This document shows, piece by piece, positions 21,176 to 30,869 of a DNA stretch of 64,000 bases; position 1 is the first letter of the stretch, and each line of letters starts with the position of its first letter. The notes below the pieces were generated by a model. That model had not been told where the DNA came from, did no database searches, and worked only from the letters and a program-made list of their open reading frames with translations. Position numbers and translations under genes: made by a program. This DNA comes from Pogonophryne albipinna (lineage: Eukaryota; Chordata; Actinopteri; Perciformes; Artedidraconidae), in the NCBI GenBank assembly GCA_028583405.1, contig CM053250.1:39381142-39445141 (forward strand), in the 5' to 3' direction.

Positions 21176-24100
21176 CATACATCAGTGGCGAACCGTGGCT
21201 ATCACAACTGGAGACACACCCACCCGCCGCCGCCTAACCCCCCCCCCACCCCCCACCCCACCCAGCATTATAATATCCGTCTTTTCACTGAATTGTCGTC
21301 TTGAAAAGGGTACTCGCAACAACTTCATCTTCACCTGTTGCACTTGTCATTTCAACGTTAAAAACAATAAAACGGCATGAATTGCTTCGTCGCATTCATC
21401 TAGATCCTCTGTCTCGAGCCAGTTAACTAGCGGGCCTTCTAGAATACCCTGGAACCGAGGGGAACTCTGAAAGAACACGCCCATTGGCTACAAATCAATA
21501 TATGATTGGTTGATCAAACTGTCAGGCCAAAAGTACGCTCTCATTCAGTGCAACGGCCAGGGCATTCTATCAAGGATGTAGAATACCTTGGTTGAAGGAT
21601 ATTCTACCCAGAGACCCAGAACAAGATCTGATTGGTTGCTTTCTTTTCTAACACAAAACCACTGAAATGCGTAGTGCATGGTCCGAGAAGGACAAACAAA
21701 TCAACGTAATACTGTAATATTACAGATCAACAACACAGATACCATTCTCATTTATTCATTTTATATACTGTACATTTTATTTATATAATTAAATCGATTT
21801 TTTGTTTGTTTTATCCGAGTGTTCCAGGGTATTCTCTGGATATATATATATATATACACACACACAGTGTTTCCCCTACCATTGTCTTGGAGGGGCGCTG
21901 CGCCCCGCCTGAAATTCAAGGTGTTTATTTTTTATAATTTAAAAAAAAAAAAATATATATATAGCACCAAATTGCAACTAATCTATATCTACTGTCACTT
22001 TTCACATTAATCATGCGCTCTTTTATTATATTAGTGTTTTTGACCCTAAGAAACACTGATGCATTAATCCACAGCTCCTCTCTCTGCTCCAGAGGATTAA
22101 AAAAATATATATCCCAATGCCTCCGCCCCCCCCCACCCCAGGCTGCACCCCCCCAAAACAGTAGACCTAGGGGAAACACTGATATATATATGTAATGAAG
22201 CAAAACCTGAAAAGTAATATCCCTTTTCATTTTCCAACTGATGGAGTGAGGACTGGAATGTGCAGTGTTTGTGTTCACCTGTGTTTGAACCTGTCACAGA
22301 AGGCATCTACACACTGTGCTAGAGTGGAGGGCTCCACTCCGTCCTGCTGCTCCCTGTCGCTCTCCTCTGCAGCCACAGGGGGGAGCTGCTCGATGGAGGT
22401 GGACGTGGGAACAATGACGGTGTTGGGACTCTTCCCTGCTAACAGATCCTGATAAATCACCAGCACGCTGTCCAGGAACTCTACAGAAATATGGCACATC
22501 GGACAATCAGGGGGAGGATATTCATTTTTTGCTTACTAATGGATAATCCCTCTCTCACTATGGGTAGTTAGTGGGTTGTATTACAATTTTCTTATCAGAT
22601 ATCTAAACTTAGAATTGATCACAGAGAGATCACAGCTTGTTATCCTAAAACGACTTCATCAATCAATGAATGTAACCATATTGGGCCAATCTACAGTCAA
22701 CAATGAAAATGCCCACGGTTAAACATATAAAATGTGGATAACATTTAATATACCATAGAGAATAAAATACAACAGTTTGATTTCAATTATATTGTAAAAT
22801 ATTTGGAAACATATACAAATCATTCACCCACCCTAAATATTAAAGGTTACAGCCAAACTGATTGAACAGAGTACACGAGCCCGGACATACTGTGGACGGC
22901 CATATTAAACAGTTCTATTGTACCTTTGTAGTAGAACTGTAGCTGGAAGGCAAAGAGGAAGTCAGAGAAAGACATCAGGTAGTCTATGGCGTCGTCCATC
23001 AGCACAATTCTACAGGACAAGAAAGGAAAAGCTGATAACCAAGTTTACAGCAATCTGCTGTCAACCTGCACAGTTACCTGCGGATTAAGGGACCCAACCA
23101 TCCTAACTTAAGATAACTTAATATAAAAGTCAGAGCTGTATGCAACATGAAAATACATTAAAATAAATGTCTTAAATGCGATTCGGTCCATATGGCTCAA
23201 AGTTAACACTTTATTCATAGGTCAGTTACAGGGTATAGCACTGCTCTGTACAATATACACAATATATAACTACATGTTGATGACTGCACTGTACTGTACT
23301 TTAATAGACATCCTGTTTACTCTACTACACTATGTACCTCAGAATAATCCTCATAGTTACTTGAACTTGAATATTTTCAAAGCTTGTGATATTAAACTTG
23401 TGGTCACCAAACTAACAAAGGTGGGACGTCTGTGGATTGGTGAACAACAGTACAAAGAAAGCCTGGTCAAAAGAGTTTGATGAAAGAATAAATTGTGTTT
23501 GAGCAAACAAGTTCAGTAAGTTGTCCAAGGCGTGTCCGTGTACCTGGCTGCATTCTGCACCGGCTCCAAAGGGAAATCTGGACACAATAACTGCAGCAGA
23601 GACCTGTACTCCAGCATGGAGAGCAACTCTGTCATACAAAATGAGAAAACTCTAACTTAGCCACAGAAAGAACAACAGTGAAGAACATCACCCAAATGAA
23701 GTTATGGTTTACACATTCACTTACTGGAAAGGTGTCAAGAACAATGTTTTCACCCATGCAAATGACTGATGATCAGAATATTTAAATGTTATCGACAATC
23801 ACTTAACTCATGTCAAGATAAACCTAGTCTAATATATAGAAAGGGTCAATTATTTAGGGGCAGAACAGATCAGTTTACATTGCAGTTGTTCTAGCTCTCT
23901 CACCACCACTCTTGCCGATCTGTCTGTAGCATCTCCAGAAGACTCTGATGAAGGAGGCTCTGTTATGTGGAGTGGCCATGATGTAGCTATACTCTCTGAA
24001 GAGCACGTGATTACTGTTCTTTACACTGCTGAAACTACAAAAACACAAATTACAAAAGGAAACCAAATGTAGTAAGTAATATGCATTACTGGCTTTCTGC

Positions 24101-24629
24101 ATTCATTCTATAAGGGTTTTTTAAATACTAACATGTGTGCAGATTAACATATAGGAGAACACACACATATAATAACATCATGCTTTGAATATCATGTGTG
24201 TGGAGTAGAGCAATGTCAAACCTTTTCCAAGGTCTGCTTTCCAGACCATCAGAATAACCCTCCTGATACCTGCAGATAAGTGTGTGTGTGTGTGTGTGTG
24301 TGTGTCTGCATGTGTCACATACTATTCAGCAAAGTAGCGGATCACCCCAAAATGGGTATATTCTTCCTTATGTTCTAGCAGCTGGCTCACTGCATCACTC
24401 AGGTAGAACAACACGTTGCTGTCCGCTGTGAGACAAATGAACAGTCACACACGCGCCGATACAAATACAAATGTTTTTCTTGTTTTATAACAGATAGTTT
24501 TAATAAATTAATGACGGCATACTGATGCAGCGTGATGATGTGCTAGCTAAAGAGCTCAGCTGTTAGCACAGCCGGCTAACACCTACCGAGGTACTCGTTA
24601 TCTGGGACGGCCGAACTGAACCGGTTCAT
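15314..24629 (-). CDS. cstpp1: cstpp1 (C11orf49), complete, nine coding exons
   Basis: This encodes the centriolar-satellite-associated regulator of the tubulin polyglutamylase complex. Coding exons in transcript order: 24629-24587, 24425-24323, 24034-23904, 23628-23544, 23009-22924, 22480-22279, 16883-16774, 15697-15634, 15485-15314. Every junction is GT/AG, phases join without a break, and the sum is 996 nt (331 aa plus stop), matching the human protein length as I remember it. Landmarks in order are LFREYSYIMATPHNRASF, LLQLLCPDFPLEP, RIVLMDDAIDYLMSFSDF, GKSPNTVIVPTS, YYSFLMSLAKQEAINQA and an acidic tail ESDGSTEETDSSEN. The start follows CACG and is the only in-frame ATG fitting the family. 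Intron 6 (16884-22278) is enlarged by minisatellites and hAT elements. The gene is head to head with ckap5 and convergent with mapk8ip1. Confidence 0.92.
16943..17120 (+). mobile_element. fragment of a PIF/Harbinger-like MITE
   Basis: TTCCCCTTTTACACTGCGGT followed by GGTTCCAGGGCCAGTG resembles the left end of the MITE at 14312-15059 (CCCCTTTCACACC... GGTTCCAGGGCCGGTT). Only part of the element remains, with no clear right terminus; boundaries are approximate. It sits in cstpp1 intron 6. Confidence 0.35.
17507..17990 (+). repeat. 31-bp minisatellite, about 15 units
   Basis: A unit of about 31 bp containing GCATGAGTTCAATGTGGGGC is repeated head to tail about 15 times. Two variants alternate: one with CCCCCCAGGGCT and one with CCCCTCTGGGCT at the join. 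A few units carry point changes or one short deletion (near 17920). The array lies in cstpp1 intron 6 and stops about 50 bases before the hAT at 18043. There are no spacers, so it is a simple tandem array. Confidence 0.9.
18043..19266 (+). mobile_element. non-autonomous hAT, family A copy 1
   Basis: TAGGGGTGTAACGGTACACG opens the element and TTACACCCCTA closes it. ATTATTAG lies on both sides (18035-18042 and 19267-19274), an exact 8-bp target duplication as hAT elements make. The interior joins an N-terminal BED-finger exon (18330 onward) directly to the last part of a hAT transposase and then two copies of an AT-rich ~190-bp 3-prime repeat. Copies 2 and 3 at 35087-36326 and 49741-50978 share the same structure. 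Confidence 0.85.
18330..18754 (+). pseudogene. BED-finger/hAT fusion remnant, frameshifted
   Basis: The frame starts MANADKVEPENPPASLKSPV and has a BED zinc finger (CRHC ... HLKRHH, about residues 50-72). It then loses frame after TGTKR, where the other two copies read KRKKTEVQTQ. The continuing frame ends in a hAT dimerisation stub, AKRYLAVSATSVPREG. It is one deletion away from the 143-codon frame kept by the copies at 35380-35811 and 50253-50684. Confidence 0.7.
19799..20038 (+). repeat. 48-bp minisatellite, five units
   Basis: Five nearly identical 48-bp units beginning AAGATTCAAGGCTTTTGTTG are arranged head to tail. Because 48 is divisible by three, several frames stay open on both strands and give spurious 16-residue repeat peptides (for example MTTKALNLGLHCSYVR on the minus strand). 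There is no sign of translation. The array ends just before the hAT at 20045. Confidence 0.9.
20045..20852 (+). mobile_element. non-autonomous hAT, family B copy 1
   Basis: TAGAGATGTCCCGATCCGAT opens and GATCGGGACATCCCTA closes the element. GTTATGTT flanks it exactly (20037-20044 and 20853-20860). It contains a BED-finger frame at 20405-20746 and a run of T (20139-20155). An inverted second copy lies at 29829-30610. Most of the transposase has been lost. Confidence 0.85.
20405..20746 (+). CDS. BED zinc-finger N-terminal fragment of a hAT transposase
   Basis: This 113-codon frame begins MSGVWKYYKIESEGSV, has a BED finger with CNVC (about residue 20) and HLRNKH (about residue 45), then a lysine-rich linker KRKEKLPQNSEKAKQITAK and stops in SVTFFFS. 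The catalytic and dimerisation parts of the parent transposase are absent. The reading frame is intact here but frameshifted in the sister copy at 29829-30610. Whether it is translated is unknown. Confidence 0.5.
   Translation: MSGVWKYYKIESEGSVTARCNVCKAEVPRGGKNRATFNTTNLIRHLRNKHQQQQDEYTAATQVTALKQPTLSETFKRKEKLPQNSEKAKQITAKIAKLIALDDQPLSVTFFFS
21865..22181. mobile_element. 317-bp MITE with CAGTGTTTCCCC ends
   Basis: The left end CAGTGTTTCCCCTACCATTG and right end (reverse complement CAGTGTTTCCCCTAGGTCTA) are inverted repeats of hAT style. The flanks are (CA)n on the left and (AT)n on the right, so a target duplication cannot be read. There is no coding content. It is in cstpp1 intron 6, just 97 bases from exon 6. 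Confidence 0.5.
24280..24304 (+). repeat. (GT)n microsatellite
   Basis: About a dozen uninterrupted GT dinucleotides lie in cstpp1 intron 2, close to its donor side on the minus strand. Confidence 0.8.
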
Positions 24630-25260
24630 CGTGGTCGTCCTTTCAGGAGATAACGGTGACATCAACATTGATAACACAGTGTTATACAATTAATTGTTCT
24701 AGCCTTGAGATTTTGCTAAGCAAATTATAGTACTGACTGTTTTGTTCTAGGTTCTAACGTGGCCTTCCACAAACCAGCAGGGTGTTGTAAGTTACATTAA
24801 TGAAAGTCCCCCGAACAACAAAGCACACAAAGGTTCCCTTTGCGTTACATCTTAATAATAATGATAATAGGCTTAATAGTAATTTCAATATAAATAATAC
24901 AAATTATTTATTAAGAACAGTATACAACTGGGTTTCATTATGGCTACGGTACTGTTTATTTTCAATGCATTGGTTGGACCGCAAAAATAGTAACATAGTC
25001 TATATGTCAATATAATGTATTAAGGAAGCGTTTACCTTAAATTGTAGCTAGCAATGATACACACATTCAAATATGTTTGTGTCACTTGTGTTTTTATGAT
25101 TATCCTTCAGTAACATGCCTGTTATAGCCTAGTCTGTGGTAAATCCGATGTAAAGGCTAATGGAGTTGTTCATGGACTTCACAAAGGATTAAAACAAGGT
25201 TGTACTTGCAACAGAAAATGACTCCTTTCCCTTTTTTCACTTTCTTATGCAAAATACATA

Positions 25261-25395
25261 GGCCCTTTCTCATTTCACTAATTACCCCTCCTCGGTTGCG
25301 GTCGAATAGTCCATTTAGCTTAGGAACCTTCCTAACGGAGTGAAATGACCCGGACGTATGTCAGTGGCAGCCAATTAGTGAAATGAGAAAGGGCC
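25261..25395. mobile_element. 135-bp MITE with perfect 23-bp inverted ends
   Basis: GGCCCTTTCTCATTTCACTA at the left is repeated as reverse complement at the right (23 bases identical), with ATA directly on each side (25258-25260, 25396-25398). A 17-base phrase, GGTTGCGGTCGAATAGT, inside it recurs near 45241, where a larger diverged relative may lie. It sits between cstpp1 and the putative first exon of ckap5. Confidence 0.65.
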
Positions 25396-25889
25396 ATAGA
25401 CTGAGGTCCAGTACAACAGCAATGCGTAAAGCTAAACCACACTAACGTAGGGAAAAATAGATCTTCTGAACATCAGATGCAAGGATTTGTATAGTTACAG
25501 GAGGGGCCTTATTTTAAAGCAGCCAGTGAAATCTGTTCTGGGATAAGGGAAGCATGCGATGGTCCAATCGGCAAAGGAATGTCATACTTGTGGGGAGGGT
25601 TAGAGTTCAAATGCGACCAATCAATGACTTCGTTTAGTGAAAACTAAGGTTCCGCTAATCGCGAAATTCAATCTGCAATACGCAAATCCAACAACTATGT
25701 GGGGTGCACTTCTGTTGTGTCCTAGTATATATTTTATTTTTCATGCGGTGAGGTTGTATACACATTGTATGGATTAAAGAACAGAGGGATGTAGGCAGGG
25801 TTGTGGTCGGGTCTCCACCTCTCCACCCCTTCTCTGACTCTCCGCCCTTTGAATAATTTCAAAAGCTGCAACAAGTTGGACATAAAAAG

Positions 25890-26345
25890 CAGTAATAGGA
25901 CCGGAAGTGTGTTAATTTGTCTTTTAAACAGTGGCCATTTAAACAAAGAAATAAATAGTTTTCCGCATTGTTGATTAATCTAAGACATTAACGACCACAC
26001 ACTGTATACTGTATGGTGATTCACGCTATACCTTCTATTCACTTTAAAAACGTTGAAGCTGTCAGTTTTATTTAGAACCGGAAGCTGTGCATCTTCTTGT
26101 AGGCATTATCAACGCTTTATTTTGTTAGCATCCCGTTAGCATAACATTAGCTATATCATCTTTGTCCGGATGATTGTATTGTTTTCAGTGATCCTGTAGG
26201 TCCTATATGTGTGGGCATTTATATACATGTAATGCGCTCTATATTCATTGCGGATGCAAAATAGCTGATAGATGAACGGTGAAGCTTGATAGATTTTGAC
26301 GGCTGTTGCCTGCCGTTGCTATAGACGCTCATTTCAAAAGATGGC
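25890..26345 (+). promoter_or_regulatory. putative ckap5 promoter between head-to-head genes
   Basis: Core ETS-type sites CCGGAAGT (about 25901) and CCGGAAGC (about 26080) precede an AAGATGGCC motif (26338-26346) of YY1 type, a combination common at TATA-less housekeeping promoters. The cstpp1 start codon lies about 1.3 kb upstream on the other strand. The assignment to ckap5 is positional. Confidence 0.35.
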
Positions 26346-26474
26346 CGTGTCGCCCAGAATGCACCGCGATCCCCATTCCTATAAAGATCGACTGGGCTTG
26401 TCCACAGTGATCCCATTATCATCTCCGTCTAACTGGACATCCAACATCGTTTTGTCTCTTATATTCACACACAG
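26300..26474 (+). other. candidate ckap5 5-prime exon (non-coding or uORF)
   Basis: The stretch ends in CACACACAG/GTAACC, a usable splice donor, and follows promoter-like motifs. An ATG at 26341 in good context opens a 45-codon frame (MAVSPRMHRD...) up to the donor; I do not recognise the peptide. A possible second segment starts after TTTTGTAG at 27503 (GACTGGCTCC). The coding start of ckap5 is 7.2 kb downstream. The exon could equally belong to an unrelated transcript. Confidence 0.3.
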
Positions 26475-27502
26475 GTAACCCAGCCATATACAATCATTTT
26501 CTAAATATAGTGATAATTAATGTTTTACTCTGAATTAGCATGCTAGGTTCCTGTGTTTCTGGAGCTGTCATTTTGAAGTGCGTTGTTAGGCCTGTCTATG
26601 TTGGTGGTTGTGGCAGGTTAGCTTATAGCCTTGTTTCTCAGTAGCTAACGATGGCTACCCACCTTTAGCAATAAGAAAAGGCAAACCGTAATGTCTCGCT
26701 ATGAGTCTATGTTGATACTATGTTTAAAGCTTATATTCGAAGTTATTTATGCATTGTCACAGTGAGCTGTTATGTTGTAACGGCTTTAACCAGAATGAGC
26801 GGGGTAACGTGCTAACGCAGCAACCATCACAGTCGTTGCTATGTTTGCTAGTTAATGGCGCTAACTGATTAGCAACCTAGTAACTAACGTCAGCTAGATG
26901 GTGACCGCTCCCTGTCACAGTAAACTGGAAACAACATTGGTGACAAGCAGTAAAATGGTTAGCTAGCCTAATTGCAAACGACTGTCTGTATTTAAAGATG
27001 CAGTCTAGTTTCTAAATGCTCCTCGAGCCACCCCTGTGTTGTTCATTCTTGTGTGTAGCTCAAACGTGCTGTCCACATTCTGGCGGTTTACTGGCATCTC
27101 ATACCTGTCATAACTCTACAATGTAAAACACAATGTTTTATTGTGATTGCAGCCGGCGATATTTTGTTATATCAGTTGTTTGGTTTTGGTTATAACGTTA
27201 TTGTAATCTAACTTAACTGTGGTATTTCATTTTCAGTGTAAATGTTTTATTACAATTCAGTGATAATAAGCTTTCAACAAGACAGCTTTAAAAAGTGTAA
27301 TGACAAGATTACTCTTGGAAGGGTCTGTAGTCATTATGAGCACCTACCTTTTTAAATGGAGTTATGTGCTCCTTCCATACTGTGGTCTGTTGTCTCCCAT
27401 ATTTGAAGCAAATGTTGTGAACGTTAAAGGATACTATTATGGATCAACATGGCTATAAACTATTTTTAAAATGCATTTCCTTTTTGCACATTGCTTTTGT
27501 AG
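26475..27502. other. probable ckap5 5-prime intron, nothing recognised
   Basis: AT-rich unique-looking sequence with several GCTAAC/TAGC-rich words. No exon, repeat boundary or RNA gene is apparent. Confidence 0.35.
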
Positions 27503-27624
27503 GACTGGCTCCACTATGACCGCATTAAGAAAAATGTGGGTGATGTCTTTACCCAGGGGTTATCAACTTTGCCCAGAGACCACTTTTTCAAAATGACAGG
27601 ATACCATGGGGCATTTAGGACATT

Positions 27625-28201
27625 TGGTGCTTTCACACCGGAGTACTTTTCCCGTAATTTTCCCAGAAATAGTTCCGATAGTTCCTGGGATGTTGCGTTC
27701 ACACTAAAAAAGATTTTGGGACTTTTTTTTCGGGAACCTTTTCACCCCTTAGCAGGGACTTTCCTGGGGAGAAAAAGGTTCCAATTTCTGATTGTCTGGG
27801 CGAATTGCAAACCACGCTCCCGGAAACATTTTATTTCCTCGCATTATTAGTATTAGCCCAGTGCACCAACGGAGAGAGACTAACTTATGGCACCTCAAAA
27901 TAAAACGTGGGATCGGTGGAGTGATGAGGAGGTGTCGGCGCTTCTGGCGATTTTTACCCGGGGCTTCGGGTGGCGATTTACTGCCACCCAAAGTCGGGGG
28001 ACTTCGGGTGGCAGTATACGCCGTGAAGTTGTTTGTGGCCTGCCAGTAAACCCAAAGCAGAAGAAGTGACGTTGGCGGCTTCATTTGCGTAACCCTCCCT
28101 CAGGGACTTATTCCAGTGTGAAAACGATTTACTAGATAGTTCCGGGGAAATAAAAGTTCCGGGAACTATTCCTGGGGAAAGTACTTGGTGTGAAAGCGCC
28201 A
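27625..28201 (+). mobile_element. PIF/Harbinger-like MITE with a Myb/SANT-like fragment
   Basis: TGGTGCTTTCACACCGGAGT at the left and GGTGTGAAAGCGCCA at the right are inverted repeats. Internal purine/pyrimidine words (GGGAAC, TTCCCGG) are also symmetric. A frame at 27887-28069 starts MAPQNKTWDRWSDEEVSALL, a Myb/SANT-like start comparable to that in the MITE at 14312-15059, and then runs into low-complexity sequence. A clean target duplication is not visible. Confidence 0.5.
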
Positions 28202-28267
28202 TGGTGGTACATTACCTCATGAAAGTGAGTGTAAGGGGGGGGGTCCCTCTTACCCCTTACTCTATTC

Positions 28268-29595
28268 CAGGGGTAGCCAACACGGTGCCCGCGGGCACTT
28301 AGTCGCCCGCAGGGGCAACGTGAGTCGCCCGCAGGGGCAACGTGAGTCGCCCGCGGGCATGTTCTAAAGATAGCTCTCCAAGCAATTCTAAAATGTAAAA
28401 AATACACAACACAAAAAAGGAAATGTAATTAAAAGAATCTACCCTATGCATAAACAAAACCTCAATCATAACGAACTCTATCTACTTACTACAACTCTAT
28501 ATCTATCTAACACCCCTCCTCCTCCCACCCCACAATGAATATCGACCAATCACGTTCTTGCTTGATTTGCGGGACCAGCGTTCAGTCAGGAAGAAAAGCA
28601 ATGTGGAGCGGCAGCTCACCGATTCATAAGGAGTGTGACCTTTCCTTCTGGCAGAATCTACACAACACATTGAACAGCCTAGTCGTGCCAGCCTATACAG
28701 CACATGAGGAGCAGAGCTTTACTCTGTGTGTGTTGCAACTTGCATATATATTTATTTCACGTGACGCACACACACGCATGCCGTAATTTCCACTGGGGAC
28801 AGGGGGGACATGTCCCTCCACTTTACAGATATGTTTATTATTTTTTAACGCAAGCCGAAATAGTTGTAAACAATAAAGTAAGAAATCATTCCAATGTGTA
28901 CTATAGGACAGTTAAAAAAAAAAAAAAAGTTTAAAAGGCGAGTGATATATGCATAAATAAAAAGAAAGAATGCTAACTAGGTAAGATAAGAATAAACGAG
29001 TTTAAATGATTTTAGTAAACACTGAAAACGGGTCACACAACAGCACACAAAGGTTAAAGGTAAGCATATAATCAGGGATGCACATAACTGGTGCGCATGC
29101 GCACCCCCCGCCAAAAAAGAGCACCGGATCATTTGAAAAAAGGCGCATTTGCGCAACAACATTGAGAGAGAGAGAGAGAAGAGAGAAAGATTTGCGAGTT
29201 GCATAAGAACTGGTAAGATAGCAGGGCTTCCCACACATAGACTTTACTTGGGCGGGCCGCCCAGGTATAATAACGGCCGCCAAAGTATAATTCGTGAGCT
29301 ATTTAGTTTGTTAATCCGTCCGCAAGCACGATCCCTCGCTCTACCCCTCGCTATCGCGTGAAGGGTCTGCTTTATGTGCTCCGCACAGTAACCCTACTGC
29401 GTGCTTACTAGTGCACCCCCCCCCCCCGTTCATAACGTCACGTACCCCTCAAAAGGTCTGGTTTATTTCATTTTATGGATCCGCAACATCTCCAGGTGCA
29501 GAAAAGTGATGTTAATAATGTTAAAATGTGCTAAATATATACACTGTTTTATTTTTTTGAAAGTAGCTCTCATCCTAAAAAAGGTTGGTGACCTG
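28268..29595 (+). mobile_element. hAT remnant with exact 8-bp target duplication
   Basis: CAGGGGTAGCCAACACGGTG opens the element and GGTTGGTGACCTG closes it. CTCTATTC lies on both sides (28260-28267, 29596-29603). A tandem of the phrase GTCGCCCGCAGGGGCAACGT is found near the left end. A short frame (28535 onward) with NIDQSRSCLICGTSV keeps the first cysteine pair of a BED finger and then loses frame. Further repeat ends near 28795 and 29075-29260 suggest later insertions that I could not bound. Confidence 0.75.
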
Positions 29596-29828
29596 CTCTA
29601 TTCTATTTTAAAGCTTCTTTTTAATGCACTTCAATACCTCATACGTAATCACTGTGAATCAAATGATTCACTTTAAATAAAATAAGAAACCGAGCAATAC
29701 ATTGAGTATTACTGCCTTGGCATGTTTACCAGACTGGTTTGGGATCAATATGAAGCCATAGCCCCTCCCTGAATGTGCATTAGACAATCACATGCTTACG
29801 CTTTTAAATGGAACTGAGTGCATGTAAC

Positions 29829-30610
29829 TAGGGATGTCCCGATCACCTTTTTTTGCTTCCGATCATTTGATTTTGACAATCTGCCGATACCGATTTTTTC
29901 CGATCTTTATGCAATGCATTAAGAGAAAAAAAGGTAACGGATAACGGCTGGTCATCCAACGCGATGAATTCAGCTACCTTTGCTGTTATTTTTTTGGCCT
30001 TTTCACTGTTCTGGGGCAGTTTCTCTTTCCTTTTAAAAGTGTCGGTTGTTTCAGTGCCGTTACCCGAGTGGCTGCTGTGTACTCGTGTTGGTGTTTGTTT
30101 CTCAGGTGGCGTATTAGATTGGTCGTGTTGAACGTAGCTCTGTTCTTTCCACCACGCGGAACCTCCGCATTGCAATCATTGCATCTGGCTGTTACACTGC
30201 CTTCGCTTTCAATTTTATAATACTTCCAAACTCCTGACATTTTCTCTGTCCCGACTCCCGAGTCACCAGCTGAACGTAGCCTCTCGTTAGCTTACTGCTA
30301 CTATTAGACACTGCCCACTCTTTTGCCAGATTTGAGAGAAATAAGCAACCAGGTCTATGAAAACAAGCCGAAAAGAAGCAACACATACATGATGTTGTGT
30401 AATTTTAAACCAAAACTAAGGCCTCAGGATGACTTTAAGACGTGAACATGGTCATTTCTGTTTTGTAACATTAAATAAAATAATAAAAATATTTTCTAAA
30501 AAGAAAAAAATTTCCCGATCCCCGATTTTTTTTTTTTTTTTTTTTTTCTTCCGATCTTTTGAAAATCACGTGATCGGCTCCGATCACGTGATCGGATTGG
30601 GACATCTCTA
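29829..30610 (-). mobile_element. non-autonomous hAT, family B copy 2
   Basis: This is an inverted copy of the element at 20045-20852. CATGTAAC flanks both ends exactly (29821-29828, 30611-30618). On the minus strand, 30240-29986 begins with the same BED-finger peptide (MSGVWKYYKIESEGSV) but shifts frame at the KQPTL region, so the protein is broken. A T-run lies at 30530-30547. Confidence 0.85.
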
Positions 30611-30869
30611 CATGTAACAGAACAAATCATGTGACATGATTTTGAATACTTAATTATGAAGAAAAATGAAAGTATCATTGTTGTAGCCCACTTCCAGGAC
30701 TTGATATTTAGTGACTTTAAAAAGTAAATAATCCAAAGCCTTTTATTATTCTCCAGTAATGGCGTCTGCATTAAACATGTATTATAGGCTGGACTCCCCA
30801 TATGCTCGCTTGTTTCAACAAAATTGTAATTGCTCATATTTTCCACTTATACTAGGGGTCACCTGAAAT

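Noticed and set aside
21185..21205. CAGTGGCGAACCGTGGC, a possible hAT left end
   Set aside because: No matching right end or duplication was found, so it was not listed as an element.
27536..27850. 104-codon frame beginning near a possible splice acceptor at 27503
   Set aside because: It runs into the PIF/Harbinger-like MITE and its peptide is not recognised; kept only as a possible non-coding exon.
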